Shown here: in pieces, positions 9,057 through 18,200 of the stretch
Position numbering within the stretch: the first letter of the stretch is position 1
Layout of the letters: the number at the start of each line of letters is the position of its first letter
DNA from: Paenibacillus phocaeensis
GTDB lineage: Bacteria > Bacillota > Bacilli > Paenibacillales > Paenibacillaceae
NCBI RefSeq assembly: GCF_900021165.1
Contig: NZ_FCOQ01000009.1
Coordinates: 371,409-435,408 of the forward strand
DNA: 64,000 bases
Direction: 5' to 3'
Translations under genes and position numbers: made by a program
Notes under the pieces: model-generated
The model's input: only the letters and a program-made list of their open reading frames with translations
The model's database searches: none
What the model was told of the DNA's origin: nothing

Positions 9057-10147
9057 CGGTCTCCCCTGCTTCCAACCTGCACGTCCCGGCCCTTCCACGT
9101 GACCGATCCGCGAAAGGCGACCTGATAAGCCGAATAGACCAGCACCACCAGAAAGAATATCGTGGACAACACGTGAAGCAGCGGCATCCACCTGCCGAAT
9201 TTCCCTACATAACGCACCAGAAAATAAAGCTGCGCGGCATACAGCAAATACCCCACCAGCAGCGGATAAACCCAGGACGTATTCCAAAGGAACAGCGCCC
9301 CTTCGGAGACGATCAGCCCGATCAGCCACAGGGCGACCAGCACCGTGGTGGCCAGCCGCAGCTTGGCCGTGCTCAGCACCGCACCTTTCCCGAACCCCTC
9401 CAGCTCGCTGCGAATTCCGTTCGGGTACATGCGGAAGGAGACCAGGCCGCCGCCGAGATAGTTGGTGACGCGAATGCCCGCCGCCCGGAATTTGGCGCCA
9501 AGGTTCAAATCGTCCAGCAGCTCCGAACGTATGCTGTCATGGCCTTGAATAGCCTCGTAGTCGCGACGCGTTGTCACGATACACGAGCCGTACAGCCCCT
9601 TATGCGGGCTGTTTCGCTCATAAGGCGACGTAAACGCAAATACACCCAGGACGTTGGTGATCAACGCCAGGCGTTCGTAGAACTTCTCCGTGACATGGAA
9701 CGGCACGGCGGACAGGGCGCCCCCGGCTTCGGCCCGGGCTTGCAGCAGCGATTCAAGCGCCCGGGGAGCCAGACGAAGATCGGCATCCAGGAAGGCGATC
9801 ACCTCGCCGGTGGATTGCCGGTATCCGTTCCAAACCGCCCAGGTTTTCCCCGTCCAGCCGGGTGGCAACACGTCGTTTCGAATCACCTTTACCCCGTAAC
9901 CTTCAGCAATCTCATAAGTTCCATCCTCGGAGAAATCGTCCACCACGATGATCTCGTAGGGCAGATAGGTTTGCTCTTGCAGGGAACTCAGCAGATGCGG
10001 CAAATTCCCTGCCTCATTCCGTGCCGGGATAATGACCGACACCTTCTCGCCCCCCGGATAAGAGGCGCCCCGTTCGGGAAGCACGACGGCGCGGAACAAC
10101 AACCATCCCGCCGTCCATCCGATTGCCAATACGATCCAAATTCCCAT
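9053..10147 (-). CDS. Membrane family-2 glycosyltransferase, CrtQ-like
   Basis: A 364-residue enzyme with one N-terminal helix (IWIVLAIGWTAGWLLF), a GT2 catalytic domain (VSVIIPARNEAGN, VVDDFSEDGT, the DXD motif in FLDADLRLAP, and LLDDLNLGAKF) and several C-terminal helices. It resembles the Staphylococcus 4,4'-diaponeurosporenoate glycosyltransferase CrtQ, including the end motif VTWKGRDV. The start at 10147 is preferred to ATG 10168 because AGGTGGGG precedes it. No carotenoid synthases are in the window, so the lipid acceptor is unknown. The gene overlaps the PlsY-like gene by four bases. Confidence 0.82.
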   Translation of the reverse strand: MGIWIVLAIGWTAGWLLFRAVVLPERGASYPGGEKVSVIIPARNEAGNLPHLLSSLQEQTYLPYEIIVVDDFSEDGTYEIAEGYGVKVIRNDVLPPGWTGKTWAVWNGYRQSTGEVIAFLDADLRLAPRALESLLQARAEAGGALSAVPFHVTEKFYERLALITNVLGVFAFTSPYERNSPHKGLYGSCIVTTRRDYEAIQGHDSIRSELLDDLNLGAKFRAAGIRVTNYLGGGLVSFRMYPNGIRSELEGFGKGAVLSTAKLRLATTVLVALWLIGLIVSEGALFLWNTSWVYPLLVGYLLYAAQLYFLVRYVGKFGRWMPLLHVLSTIFFLVVLVYSAYQVAFRGSVTWKGRDVQVGSRGDR

Positions 10148-10238
10148 CGCTGCCCCACCTCTCCGCATGCCGGAAATAAAGTGAAATTACGTATATGAGT
10201 ATTCTATGTTCGTAATAGCATAGATGTCCGAAAAAGTG

Positions 10239-10529
10239 TCAAAGACTACCGCTAGTGTAGTTGACATTCGCGGATTTTTCAATGGACTCGGACGATAAAT
10301 TTACGTTTGAGGAATAAAGGAACAAACTTCCCTTATTTTTGCGTAAGCGGCCCCTCACCTGATCCATAACGGTAAAAAATGGCCTTATTTTACGGGAATA
10401 GTCCCAAATTACCGTTTCAGCAACCGATTCGACGGGAATAAGACCATAAAGTGGCCTTATTTCCGCAAGAAGAGACTTCAAATTGAAAATAAGGCCACAA
10501 ACTTCCGCTATTGAGACGAGGATATACAA
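10239..10529. repeat. Intergenic repeat block built on CCTTATTT / AAATAAGG units
   Basis: No gene is credible between 10148 and 10532. The stretch is a mosaic of short related units: GTGGCCTTATTT at 10451-10462 is exactly inverted at 10487-10498 as AAATAAGGCCAC, and looser copies (GGCCTTATTTTACGGGAATA; CCCTTATTTTTGCG) lie at about 10380 and 10330. A 96-codon minus-strand frame runs through it but has no ribosome site and a repeat-like composition. Confidence 0.6.
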
Positions 10530-10532
10530 ATA

Positions 10533-10577
10533 GAGGGTCGCCCCTCCGTCATCGGTGATGACGATAGGGGCGCCCTC
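10533..10577 (-). terminator. Hairpin after the GH130 gene
   Basis: Outer arms GAGGG/CCCTC, middle arms CGCCCCT/AGGGGCG and inner arms GTCATC/GATGAC form one long hairpin 30 bases past the GH130 stop codon. The T-tract is weak on the minus strand and better on the plus strand (TTTCT), so it may work in either direction. Its plan matches the hairpin at the left edge of the insertion sequence at 29310. Confidence 0.6.
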
Positions 10578-10606
10578 TTTCTACTCCTCATATCGGTATG
10601 ATGATG

Positions 10607-11653
10607 TTAGGATAACGTGCCAAAGATGTCGTCCAGCGCAATATCCGCTACCGCCATCACTTCGTCCGCCGCGCCATAATACATGCGAACGGTATCTCCG
10701 ACCAGCAGCGCACCGCAGGAGAACACGACTCCGCCGAAAAATCCGTTCACCTCATAATCCGCTTCCGGCTCGATAAACGGCCGAACCGATCGCCCGATGA
10801 CTTTTCCCGGATCTTCCAGATCAAGCAGCACCGCCCCCATACAGTATCGATGGCTGGCATCCGCCCCGTGGTACAATGCGAGCCAGCCGCGCTCCGTACG
10901 AATCGGAACCGCGCCTCCGCCCATTCTCGCCGAATCCCAGCCTTGCTCGCTGAGGCCCATCAGGAAGCGGTGGTTGCCCCAATGCAAGAGGTCCGGCGAT
11001 TCGGCGATCCACATCTCCGGGGCGCCGAACGATTTCGGAACCGGACGGTGCAGCGCGTAATATTTGCCGCCGATTTTTTCCGGGAACAACATGACGTCTT
11101 TATTCTCGGGAGCCAGCATCAACCCGTGCCGTTTGAACGTGCGGAAGTCTTTCGTCTCCGCCAGACCTGCGCCAACGCCGCGAATGGACGCCGAACTGTA
11201 GGTGATGTAATACGTATCCCCGATTTGGGTGACTCGCGGATCCTCTATCCCCCAAGCTTCCAGGGCATTCTCCGGGAACAAGGCCGGCTGCGGATCGACT
11301 TCGAAATGAATGCCGTCCTTGCTTCTTGCCACACGGAGATGGGAGAGGGACGTAAGCATGATCACCCGTCCGTCCATGGCCACAAAGCGTGAATCGGAGA
11401 AATCGTAACGCGGATCGGTATCCTCATAACGCTCCACGATCACCTCGGTCCCCGCTTCGTTTAACCGCGGAACCAGCACCTCACCGGCCCGGACCGAAAT
11501 CGGCGCTTCCGCAACGCGAAGGAGCAGAATCGTTTCGTCTTTGTATTTAGCAACACCGGCGTTGAAGGCTCCCAACACTTTAAAATCAGGACGCGAAGGC
11601 TGAACATCCTCCGTTCGGATCAAGGGATTTTGCGCGCAGCGTTTCACATTCAT
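10607..11653 (-). CDS. GH130 beta-mannoside phosphorylase family protein
   Basis: A 348-residue, five-bladed-propeller enzyme of GH130, a family that phosphorolyses beta-mannosides to mannose 1-phosphate (some members hydrolyse). Visible motifs are NPLIRTEDVQPSRPDF at the N-terminus, the catalytic Asp region GIEDPRV (D138), and ARMGGGAVPIRTERGWLALY near the end. The start at 11653 follows AAGAGG; the longer frame back to 11722 would overlap the binding-protein gene and is rejected. It is the last gene of a minus-strand unit (two permeases, binding protein, phosphorylase), pointing to uptake and intracellular phosphorolysis of manno-oligosaccharides. Exact linkage specificity cannot be read from the sequence. 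Confidence 0.87.
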   Translation of the reverse strand: MNVKRCAQNPLIRTEDVQPSRPDFKVLGAFNAGVAKYKDETILLLRVAEAPISVRAGEVLVPRLNEAGTEVIVERYEDTDPRYDFSDSRFVAMDGRVIMLTSLSHLRVARSKDGIHFEVDPQPALFPENALEAWGIEDPRVTQIGDTYYITYSSASIRGVGAGLAETKDFRTFKRHGLMLAPENKDVMLFPEKIGGKYYALHRPVPKSFGAPEMWIAESPDLLHWGNHRFLMGLSEQGWDSARMGGGAVPIRTERGWLALYHGADASHRYCMGAVLLDLEDPGKVIGRSVRPFIEPEADYEVNGFFGGVVFSCGALLVGDTVRMYYGAADEVMAVADIALDDIFGTLS

Positions 11654-11678
11654 AGATGAAGAACCTCTTTCTGTTTTG

Positions 11679-13223
11679 TTATTTGCCAGATACCACAGCG
11701 TCGATTTGCGCTTGAATCTCATCGATGACTTTTTGTCCGCCTACGCCCATGATTTTCTCCTCCAACATCGCTTTGCCTTTATCCGCAGCCAGCACGCCTT
11801 GCGCCAGCGGCAGGAATAAAGAGTCGTGGAACGGCGTGATTTTGGCGTATTCGGTTTTCACTTTTTCAGCGTCGAAGGTGAATCCTGCCGTTGGGCTGAG
11901 TGTAAAGTTAGCCGGGTCGGCGGAGAAATCAAACCATTTCTTGTCGTCCGCCATCATCGTATCCGGCGTGCGGTTGAGCGTTGGACGCCAAGTCAGCGTA
12001 TAGCCCGGGAAAACATAACTCGAAAGCACTTTATAACTGGAATCGCCGACAGGCTCCCAATCCTTCCCTTGGATACCGTATTCCATCAAATCGTGGTTCT
12101 CCTTGATCGACAGCCAATTGGCAACATCCATAGCCAGATCGGCATGCTTCGAGGAAGCAGGAATGCAAAGGAAATTCCATTGTTGGAACGCGGTATACGG
12201 TTTAGCTTTATCGCCGTTCGGCACGAAAACCTCCAGCTTGTCGCTTCCGTCCTTCAGCATTTCCGCATATTTCAGCCCTTCCACACCGTCGGCCGCATAA
12301 TAAGTGGCCGCGTATTTGCCTTGTTTGAACAAGGTTTCGGCATTTTGCTCCTGGGCGATGTTTTTGGACAAGATCCCGTCTTTATAGAACTTGGTAACAC
12401 GTTCGAAAGCGTCCGCGATCATCGGGCTTTCCCATTGTCCGACGACTTTCTTGTCTTTGGTGGAATAAGCGAACATGTTGACGCCGATTTCGAGCACTTC
12501 ATCCAGAGCCATATTGGCGGAATCGCTCAGGATAAACGGCAATTTATCCGCTTTGATCCCGTTGATGACAAACGGTTTGATGTCCTTTTCATTTTCTTTA
12601 ACCGCATACAAGAACTTCTCCAGATCGTCCAGCGTTTTCAGCTCGGGCAACCCGTATTTTTCGCGCAAGTCCTTGCGGATCAGCAAGCCGTATACCGAGC
12701 CTTGCGTCGTTCCGAGCGGAATTCCCATAATCTTGCCGCCGAACTTGTTGTATTCCCACATCTCGTCGGGAATGGATGCCTTCAGCTCAGGCCGTTCCTC
12801 TACCATCGCGTCCAACGCTTGGAGCGAATTGCTGGCGATCATCTGGTTCATGGACAGCCATGGCGCATCCAGGTACATGTCGAAATCCTCGCCGGCGGAC
12901 ATTTTAACCGCTACCGTGTTGCCGTAATCCGACCACGGGAGGAAGTTGATATTCAGCGAGGCGCCGACGTTGTCTGTTTTTAATTTGTCGTTGACCGCTT
13001 TCAACACCTCATCAAAACCAACCGGTTTATCCCCCGGAAGATAAGCCTTCAACTCCACGACTTCTTTCGAAGCATTGGAAGCGGAGCCTGCCCCCGAATT
13101 TGCATTGCTGCTATTCGCATTCCCCGGCTCGGCATTCCCGCCGTTGCCCCCGCAGCCGGCCAGCAGCAGCGTTGAGGCCAGTACGGTAGCCATAGCTGTG
13201 CCAAACATTTTTTTGAATTTCAT
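11679..13223 (-). CDS. Sugar ABC transporter substrate-binding lipoprotein
   Basis: A 514-residue lipoprotein. The signal MKFKKMFGTAMATVLASTLL leads to lipobox LAGC and a linker rich in G, N, S and A. The start at 13223 has GGGAGG nine bases upstream; 13 further codons in the open frame lack a site. The fold class is the large LipO-type family, as at 763-2355. It is read with the two permeases upstream and the GH130 gene 25 bases downstream, so its ligand is probably a beta-manno-oligosaccharide, inferred from context. Confidence 0.88.
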   Translation of the reverse strand: MKFKKMFGTAMATVLASTLLLAGCGGNGGNAEPGNANSSNANSGAGSASNASKEVVELKAYLPGDKPVGFDEVLKAVNDKLKTDNVGASLNINFLPWSDYGNTVAVKMSAGEDFDMYLDAPWLSMNQMIASNSLQALDAMVEERPELKASIPDEMWEYNKFGGKIMGIPLGTTQGSVYGLLIRKDLREKYGLPELKTLDDLEKFLYAVKENEKDIKPFVINGIKADKLPFILSDSANMALDEVLEIGVNMFAYSTKDKKVVGQWESPMIADAFERVTKFYKDGILSKNIAQEQNAETLFKQGKYAATYYAADGVEGLKYAEMLKDGSDKLEVFVPNGDKAKPYTAFQQWNFLCIPASSKHADLAMDVANWLSIKENHDLMEYGIQGKDWEPVGDSSYKVLSSYVFPGYTLTWRPTLNRTPDTMMADDKKWFDFSADPANFTLSPTAGFTFDAEKVKTEYAKITPFHDSLFLPLAQGVLAADKGKAMLEEKIMGVGGQKVIDEIQAQIDAVVSGK

Positions 13224-13305
13224 TGAGTTAACCTCCCTGTTAATTGTGTGTTCATCAAGCATCTATGCTTAACCGGAAGATTCCGGTTAATGCCGGAATC
13301 TTCGG

Positions 13306-14184
13306 TTACCCTTTCACGGCTCCTACCGTGAGGCCCTTGACAAAGTATTTCTGCAGCATCGGATACAGCAGGATAATAGGTCCGATCGTCAGAACGGTCG
13401 TTGCCATGCGCACACCGTAAGTCGGAGGCGTGATTGCGATGGCTGCGCCTGAAGGAATCAGGTTTTTCGCGGCCTCCATATTGGATACCATTCGACGCAA
13501 AATCAACTGCAGCGGAAACAATTTTTCATTATCCACAAACATGAGTCCCATAAACCAGTCATTCCAATAGTTCAACGCATAGAACAGGCCGACGGAAGCC
13601 AGGATCGGCTTCGAGATGGGCAGGATGATCTGGAAGAAAATTCTCATTTCGTTGGCCCCGTCGATCCGGGCGGCTTCCTCCAGTTCCTCGGGAACGGTGC
13701 GGAAGAAGCTGACCAGCAGAAAGACGAGAAAAGGCTGGCATAACAGTGTAAGAATAAGCACCCAGACAGTATTTTGCAAATGCAGCCACTGGCTGACAAC
13801 GATATAAAACGGAATGATGCCTCCCGAGAACAACATCGGCAGATAGCAGAAGAGCAGGAACGGCGTCCGCAAGACATTCCGTTTATTCGCCAACGAATAG
13901 GCCAGCATGGCCGAGATGCAAAGCGCGCTTAGCGCCCCGACGACGGTGACCAGAACGGTCACTCGGTAGCCGCTGAACAAGACATCGGACTGAAGCACCG
14001 CTTTGTATGCGGCCAAAGAAAACTTTTGCGGAAATAAAGTATACCCATGCGCGATCAGTTCGCCCTCATCGGTGAAAGAACCGATGACCATCAGCAGAAA
14101 GGGGAACAGACAGAATAGGGTGAACAATAGAATGATCGTATAAGCGGTCACCGAAAAAATCCGGTCCGAAACACTCTGTCTCAT
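13306..14184 (-). CDS. Sugar ABC transporter permease, LplC/YtcP type
   Basis: A 292-residue membrane subunit with about six helices (first: ITVTAYTIILLF-like segment near residue 15), EAA loop EAARIDGAN followed by IILPISKP, and C-terminus VKGLTVGAVKG. AGGAGG precedes the start. It is separated from its partner permease (14408-15346) by 223 bases holding an inverted-repeat element, which could alter the expression ratio of the two subunits. Confidence 0.9.
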   Translation of the reverse strand: MRQSVSDRIFSVTAYTIILLFTLFCLFPFLLMVIGSFTDEGELIAHGYTLFPQKFSLAAYKAVLQSDVLFSGYRVTVLVTVVGALSALCISAMLAYSLANKRNVLRTPFLLFCYLPMLFSGGIIPFYIVVSQWLHLQNTVWVLILTLLCQPFLVFLLVSFFRTVPEELEEAARIDGANEMRIFFQIILPISKPILASVGLFYALNYWNDWFMGLMFVDNEKLFPLQLILRRMVSNMEAAKNLIPSGAAIAITPPTYGVRMATTVLTIGPIILLYPMLQKYFVKGLTVGAVKG

Positions 14185-14233
14185 CGTTATGCCTCCTAGA
14201 AAAGTGTGCGTTGAACATCCACTTTAAATCTGA

Positions 14234-14402
14234 GTTCAAAAAGTCGGGTTCTCAGGACCAAGAAGGTTGGATGAAGCCAGGGCCTGAGGAGCGGAGCGTA
14301 CGTTTTGGGTACGTGAGCACCGGAAGGCCCGGCTGAATTCAAGATTCGACGTCGAACCCACTCCCTCGAACCGCTTCGTCCTGGGAAGACGACTTTTTGA
14401 AC
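14234..14402. repeat. 169-bp inverted-repeat element between two permease genes
   Basis: The element is bounded by perfect 13-bp inverted repeats, GTTCAAAAAGTCG (14234-14246) and CGACTTTTTGAAC (14390-14402), and carries inner palindromic segments (for example GTACGTTTTGGGTACG, ATTCGACGTCGAA). The sequence just left of it (TTGAACATCCACTTTAAA, 14211-14228) resembles the sequence spanning its right edge (TTGAACATCCTCTAAAAT, 14398-14415). A solitary similar end, CTTTTTGAACTACCTCTTTAA, lies at about 15577-15597. No open frame is convincing inside; the whole gap between the permeases is this element. Confidence 0.7.
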
Positions 14403-14407
14403 ATCCT

Positions 14408-15346
14408 CTAAAATAGTGCGGATTCTTTGGATACCTTGCGGGTCACCCCATTAGCAACGAGCACGAAAATCAGGCCCATCACCGATTGGAACAGCCCGAC
14501 CGCCGAGGACATCCCGAAATCGTGCAATTGTCGCATCGAGCGGAATACGAAGGTATCAATGACGTCGGTTGTCGGATACAACAGGGAGTTGTCCCCGATA
14601 ATGGCGTAGATCATCGCAAAATCCCCGTTGAAAATCTTGCCTACAGCGAGCAACGTCATGATCATGATGGTTGGCACCAGCAACGGCAAGGTGATGCGTA
14701 ACATAATTTGCAGCTTGGAGGCTCCGTCGATGCGGGCCGCCTCATATAAATCCTCCGGAATACCGGTAATCGCCGCCAGGAAGATAATCGAAAGATATCC
14801 CGCTCCTTGCCAGACCCGAATCACGGTTAGAATGGCAGGCCACAAACTTGACTCAAACATCCAGTTGACCGGCTCCATGCCGAGATTTTGCAGCCAGGTG
14901 TTAAGCATCGGCTCCTCCCCGCCGAACATGGACTGAACAATCATCCCGACCACGATCCAGGACATGAAATAAGGCAGGAAGATGAGGGATTGCGAGATCC
15001 TCTTAAAATATTTGTTGCGAATTTCATTGAACATTAGCGCGATAAGCACGGCGGCGACGGTCGTAAACAAGATAAACAGCGCGTTCAGCACCAACGTGTT
15101 GCGCAGGACGGTCCAAAAATCGTCCGAGGTGAAGAAATAGTCGAAGTTTTTGAAGCCGACCCATTTGCTTCCCGTGATCCCTTTAGAGAAGTCATAATCC
15201 TTGAATGCAATCGTGATCCCGTAAATGGGAAGATAACTGAATACGAGGAAAAACAGCAGGCCGGGAACAGCCATCACGTATAGGAAAGGATTTCGGGCGA
15301 TATGTTTTAGCTTGGATCCTCTCCCTTGGTTTCGATCGTACTGCAT
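14408..15346 (-). CDS. Sugar ABC transporter permease, LplB/YteP type
   Basis: A 312-residue partner permease: first helix FLYVMAVPGLLFFLVFSYLP, EAA loop EAARIDGAS followed by ITLPLLVP, C-terminus SKESALF. The start has GGGAGG ten bases upstream. As first gene of the GH130 unit it is preceded on the minus strand by a candidate promoter, TTGTCT (15447-15442) and TATGGT (15423-15418), spacer 18. Upstream of that are four loosely similar TTCCNNMAAR boxes at 15448, 15467, 15492 and 15510, possible sites for the divergent AraC regulator. Confidence 0.9.
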   Translation of the reverse strand: MQYDRNQGRGSKLKHIARNPFLYVMAVPGLLFFLVFSYLPIYGITIAFKDYDFSKGITGSKWVGFKNFDYFFTSDDFWTVLRNTLVLNALFILFTTVAAVLIALMFNEIRNKYFKRISQSLIFLPYFMSWIVVGMIVQSMFGGEEPMLNTWLQNLGMEPVNWMFESSLWPAILTVIRVWQGAGYLSIIFLAAITGIPEDLYEAARIDGASKLQIMLRITLPLLVPTIMIMTLLAVGKIFNGDFAMIYAIIGDNSLLYPTTDVIDTFVFRSMRQLHDFGMSSAVGLFQSVMGLIFVLVANGVTRKVSKESALF

Positions 15347-15527
15347 GGTTTCAAGTCCTCCCTTATGTGTCTAAACTCGGTTTCCGGTGTTTTGTCGTCT
15401 TGCGGTCCGATGTCGTCACCATAACAAGCCCGGGGTCGGAAAGACAATTCCGGCAAACTCCGATTCTTCCCGCAAGCGCGAATTTCGCCTTTTCCCAAAA
15501 GCATCACTTTTCCAAAAAGGAACGATT

Positions 15528-15558
15528 TTGCTGACGGAAATCCCCAATATGCTACAAT
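15528..15558 (+). promoter_or_regulatory. Candidate promoter of the AraC-type regulator gene
   Basis: TTGCTG (15528-15533) and TACAAT (15553-15558) are separated by 19 bases, slightly long for the main sigma factor. It points toward the regulator at 15631 and lies back to back with the importer promoter. Confidence 0.4.
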
Positions 15559-15630
15559 AGGTCTGCACTTTAAAACGGCTTTTTGAACTACCTCTTTAAG
15601 CAAACAGAGAGAAGTAACGGGGGTTACGGT

Positions 15631-17961
15631 ATGCCAAAATTCAACTTTCCGCTCCTCGCTTCATTCAAGAAGCACCCAACTTACATGAAAATCATTTTTT
15701 ATTTTGTCGGCGCAAATGTACTCGTCCTGGCCATCTCCTTCCTGCTGCTGTACTGGCAGTCGTCCAGAACGCTGCTGAAGGAAATCGGCGATCATTCCGA
15801 ATCGCTGCTGCTGAACAGCGCTCGAAATACAGCCGGACTCATGGAATGGTCCCTGGATTACAGCTTCGCCTCAAGCAACGACAGCGACCTGAAAGTGTAC
15901 GCGCTTTCCGATCATTACACGGATTATGAGACTTACAACGTATGGAACCGGCTGGGGGAAATCAAGAACGCCAACCCCGCGATCGATTCCGTCTACCTGA
16001 TCAACGACTACACCGACACGGTGGTCGATTCCCGGCTTGGCCTCAATGACGCCGCGGCTTTTTATGATCAGGATATTCTGGAGCGGCTGCGCGATTCGAA
16101 GCTGGCGGACCGGGCCGTTCCCTTGCCCCGGACCCTGACGCTCCCCCTCAGCGGTGAAGCGGCGAAAGATGTCATTACCATCGTCAGGCTGTACGAAAAG
16201 GGCAGTTCCATTTCCGCCTTCGTCATGAATATAGATACCGATAAATTAATGAACTTGCTTCAGAACAATTCGAACTATCCCAACCGGCAAGTTACTGTGT
16301 TAAACGATCGGAATGAGGAAGTGTTCAGCACCGCCCGCCTTAGCGGCGAGCAAGTCTTGGAGCTTGGCCGTCAGGGCGAGCTGAGAAAGAGCGGCTGGGA
16401 GCTGTTTAAACCTCATGATCAAGAAGAGCAGCTGATGGTTTACTCGACAACTTCGATTAAAGGGATCCAAGACTGGACGTTTATCGAGAGCATTCCGAAA
16501 GCGGTCATTCTGGGCCGGATTTCCGTGCTCCGCAACATCAGCCTATCCCTGTTTCTAGGCCTGTTCGTTGCCTCGCTAACCGTCATCATCCTGATCTCCA
16601 AACGGGTATACTCTCCCATTCAGGAATTGGTCAGCAGTGTTATGCGGCAGTATCGGGCCGAACAGTTGGAGGATCGAAAGTCGGGAACCGAGCTTGATTA
16701 TTTATCCAGTGTCTTTACGGCGCAGAAAGAACAGATCGATGAATTGACCGAGCACTGGCGGCACAACAAAATTCTCGGCAAGGAGCGGTTCCTGCGCGAA
16801 TTTTTAAGCGACGAAGCCGGTTCCCCTGCTGAAATCCGCAGGCATTTCAAGGAGTGGGAGATCGACCTGCCGGAGACCCATTTGTCCGTTGCAATCTTTC
16901 GGATTGACCACTTTCCGGAGTTTACGGGGATGTATTCGGAGAAAGATCGCCGCCTGCTTCGCTTCGCGATGGCGAATATTATCCAGGAGTCGCTGCATGC
17001 TTCGGATCACCGGCTGCAAACCGTCGATATGGGGAACGACCACATCGCCGTCATCCTGTCGGCGGCCGCATTGTCCCCCGATTTTGCGGACAAGCTGCGC
17101 GAATCACAGGAACTGCTGCAACAATACTTGTCGATCGGGACGACCGTGGCCTGGGGCAGAACGCTCCATCTTCTGACCGACATGCACGAGGTCTATTTGG
17201 AAACCTACGAATTAACGCAGGAGCGATTCCGCTTCGGGCACGGCGCGATGATTCTGAAGAGCCAGTTGTCCGGCGCCCCCGGCGTCCTGTTCCATCTTCC
17301 GCTGGAGAAGGAGCGCCAAATGGCGCAAGCGATCCAGAAAGGGAACCGGGAAACGGTGCTGCAGATTATGGCTTTTGCCGTAGAAACGCTGAGGGAGTTG
17401 CCTTATTTTGAGTGTAAAATGTCGCTGATCGCTTTGTTTAGCGATATGCGCCGGTTGATGCAGGACCAATTGCATCAGCCGCTGCCTAGCTCATGGGGAT
17501 TGACCTCGCTCGAGAATCAGATCATTCGGCTGGAGACACTTGAAGACGTAGCCCTCTGGATGGAAAAGCTGCTGGACAAAACGTTGGAGGACATCATTGC
17601 TGCCCGCAGCCTGTCCAGAAATACGGTGCTCATCGAGCAAGTGGAGCGTCTGATTGGAGAACGGCTTAACGATCCGAACCTCTCCTCGAAAATGCTGGCC
17701 GATGAGCTGGGGTTGTCCGTGAACTATTTGCGCAGCTTATACAAAGCGGAAACGAACCGATCGATCACGGACACGATTTCGGAAAGACGGCTGGATTTGA
17801 TTTGCCGCGAGTTGCTGACTTCCGATTCACCGATCGAACCGATTATCCAGAATAATGGATTTTCCTCTCTGAATACTTTCTACTCTGTCTTTAAGAAGGC
17901 GTACGGAATGACTCCGGCTCAGTATCGGAGAGCGCATAAGAAGGACATGAAATCAACGTGA
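15631..17961 (+). CDS. Membrane-bound AraC-family sensor-regulator
   Basis: A 776-residue one-component regulator. Helix one (IIFYFVGANVLVLAISFLLLY) and a second near residue 295-320 (ISLSLFLGLFVASLTVIILI) flank an extracellular dCACHE-like sensor; a cytoplasmic linker leads to a C-terminal AraC domain (LSSKMLADELGLSVNYLRSLYKAETN ending in FKKAYGMTPAQYRRAHKK). It combines the roles of a YesM sensor and a YesN activator in one chain. The start at 15631 (MPKFNFPLLASFKK) is chosen because GGGGG lies nine bases upstream; a TTG 16 codons earlier has none and lies in repeat DNA. It is divergent from the GH130 importer, its likely target. Confidence 0.9.
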   Translation: MPKFNFPLLASFKKHPTYMKIIFYFVGANVLVLAISFLLLYWQSSRTLLKEIGDHSESLLLNSARNTAGLMEWSLDYSFASSNDSDLKVYALSDHYTDYETYNVWNRLGEIKNANPAIDSVYLINDYTDTVVDSRLGLNDAAAFYDQDILERLRDSKLADRAVPLPRTLTLPLSGEAAKDVITIVRLYEKGSSISAFVMNIDTDKLMNLLQNNSNYPNRQVTVLNDRNEEVFSTARLSGEQVLELGRQGELRKSGWELFKPHDQEEQLMVYSTTSIKGIQDWTFIESIPKAVILGRISVLRNISLSLFLGLFVASLTVIILISKRVYSPIQELVSSVMRQYRAEQLEDRKSGTELDYLSSVFTAQKEQIDELTEHWRHNKILGKERFLREFLSDEAGSPAEIRRHFKEWEIDLPETHLSVAIFRIDHFPEFTGMYSEKDRRLLRFAMANIIQESLHASDHRLQTVDMGNDHIAVILSAAALSPDFADKLRESQELLQQYLSIGTTVAWGRTLHLLTDMHEVYLETYELTQERFRFGHGAMILKSQLSGAPGVLFHLPLEKERQMAQAIQKGNRETVLQIMAFAVETLRELPYFECKMSLIALFSDMRRLMQDQLHQPLPSSWGLTSLENQIIRLETLEDVALWMEKLLDKTLEDIIAARSLSRNTVLIEQVERLIGERLNDPNLSSKMLADELGLSVNYLRSLYKAETNRSITDTISERRLDLICRELLTSDSPIEPIIQNNGFSSLNTFYSVFKKAYGMTPAQYRRAHKKDMKST

Positions 17962-18200
17962 ACTACAGGTCGGCCCTCCACAAAAATCGTTAAATATTGA
18001 AATTGTGTTGTTTTTGGGAAGTTCGTAAATCTGCGCTTGCAGGAAAAATTGGTGTTTGCTGGAATTGCCGTTGCAACAGGGGCTTGGTAAGGTTACGACA
18101 CAAATAACGGGACCCGCCGATCCGATGCCGGTCCCGATGAAAGGAGAACAAGACAATTTCGAAAGCGCTGTCATCAACCAAAACCAAGGAGGTCCTGTGG
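17962..18200 (+). other. Gene-free leader region before the 2140-residue protein
   Basis: The stretch holds a 7-bp inverted repeat, CGGGACC (18109-18115) with GGTCCCG near 18131-18137, with no T-tract. A plus-strand frame of roughly 50 codons without a ribosome site ends at the TAA at 18206-18208. A very strong ribosome site, AAGGAGG, sits at 18186-18192. No convincing promoter was found. Confidence 0.4.

Noticed and set aside
8415..9329. A 304-residue version of the PlsY-like protein
   Set aside because: The extra N-terminal residues overlap the glycosyltransferase gene out of frame and lack family similarity; the ATGA overlap at 9053-9056 gives the natural start.
10239..10529. Possible 96-residue protein on the minus strand
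   Set aside because: It is made of intergenic repeat units, has no ribosome site, and translates to nothing protein-like.
14234..14402. tRNA-like TTCGA segments
   Set aside because: The TTCGACGTCGAA piece is part of a palindrome; no acceptor stem, anticodon arm or CCA end can be built around it.
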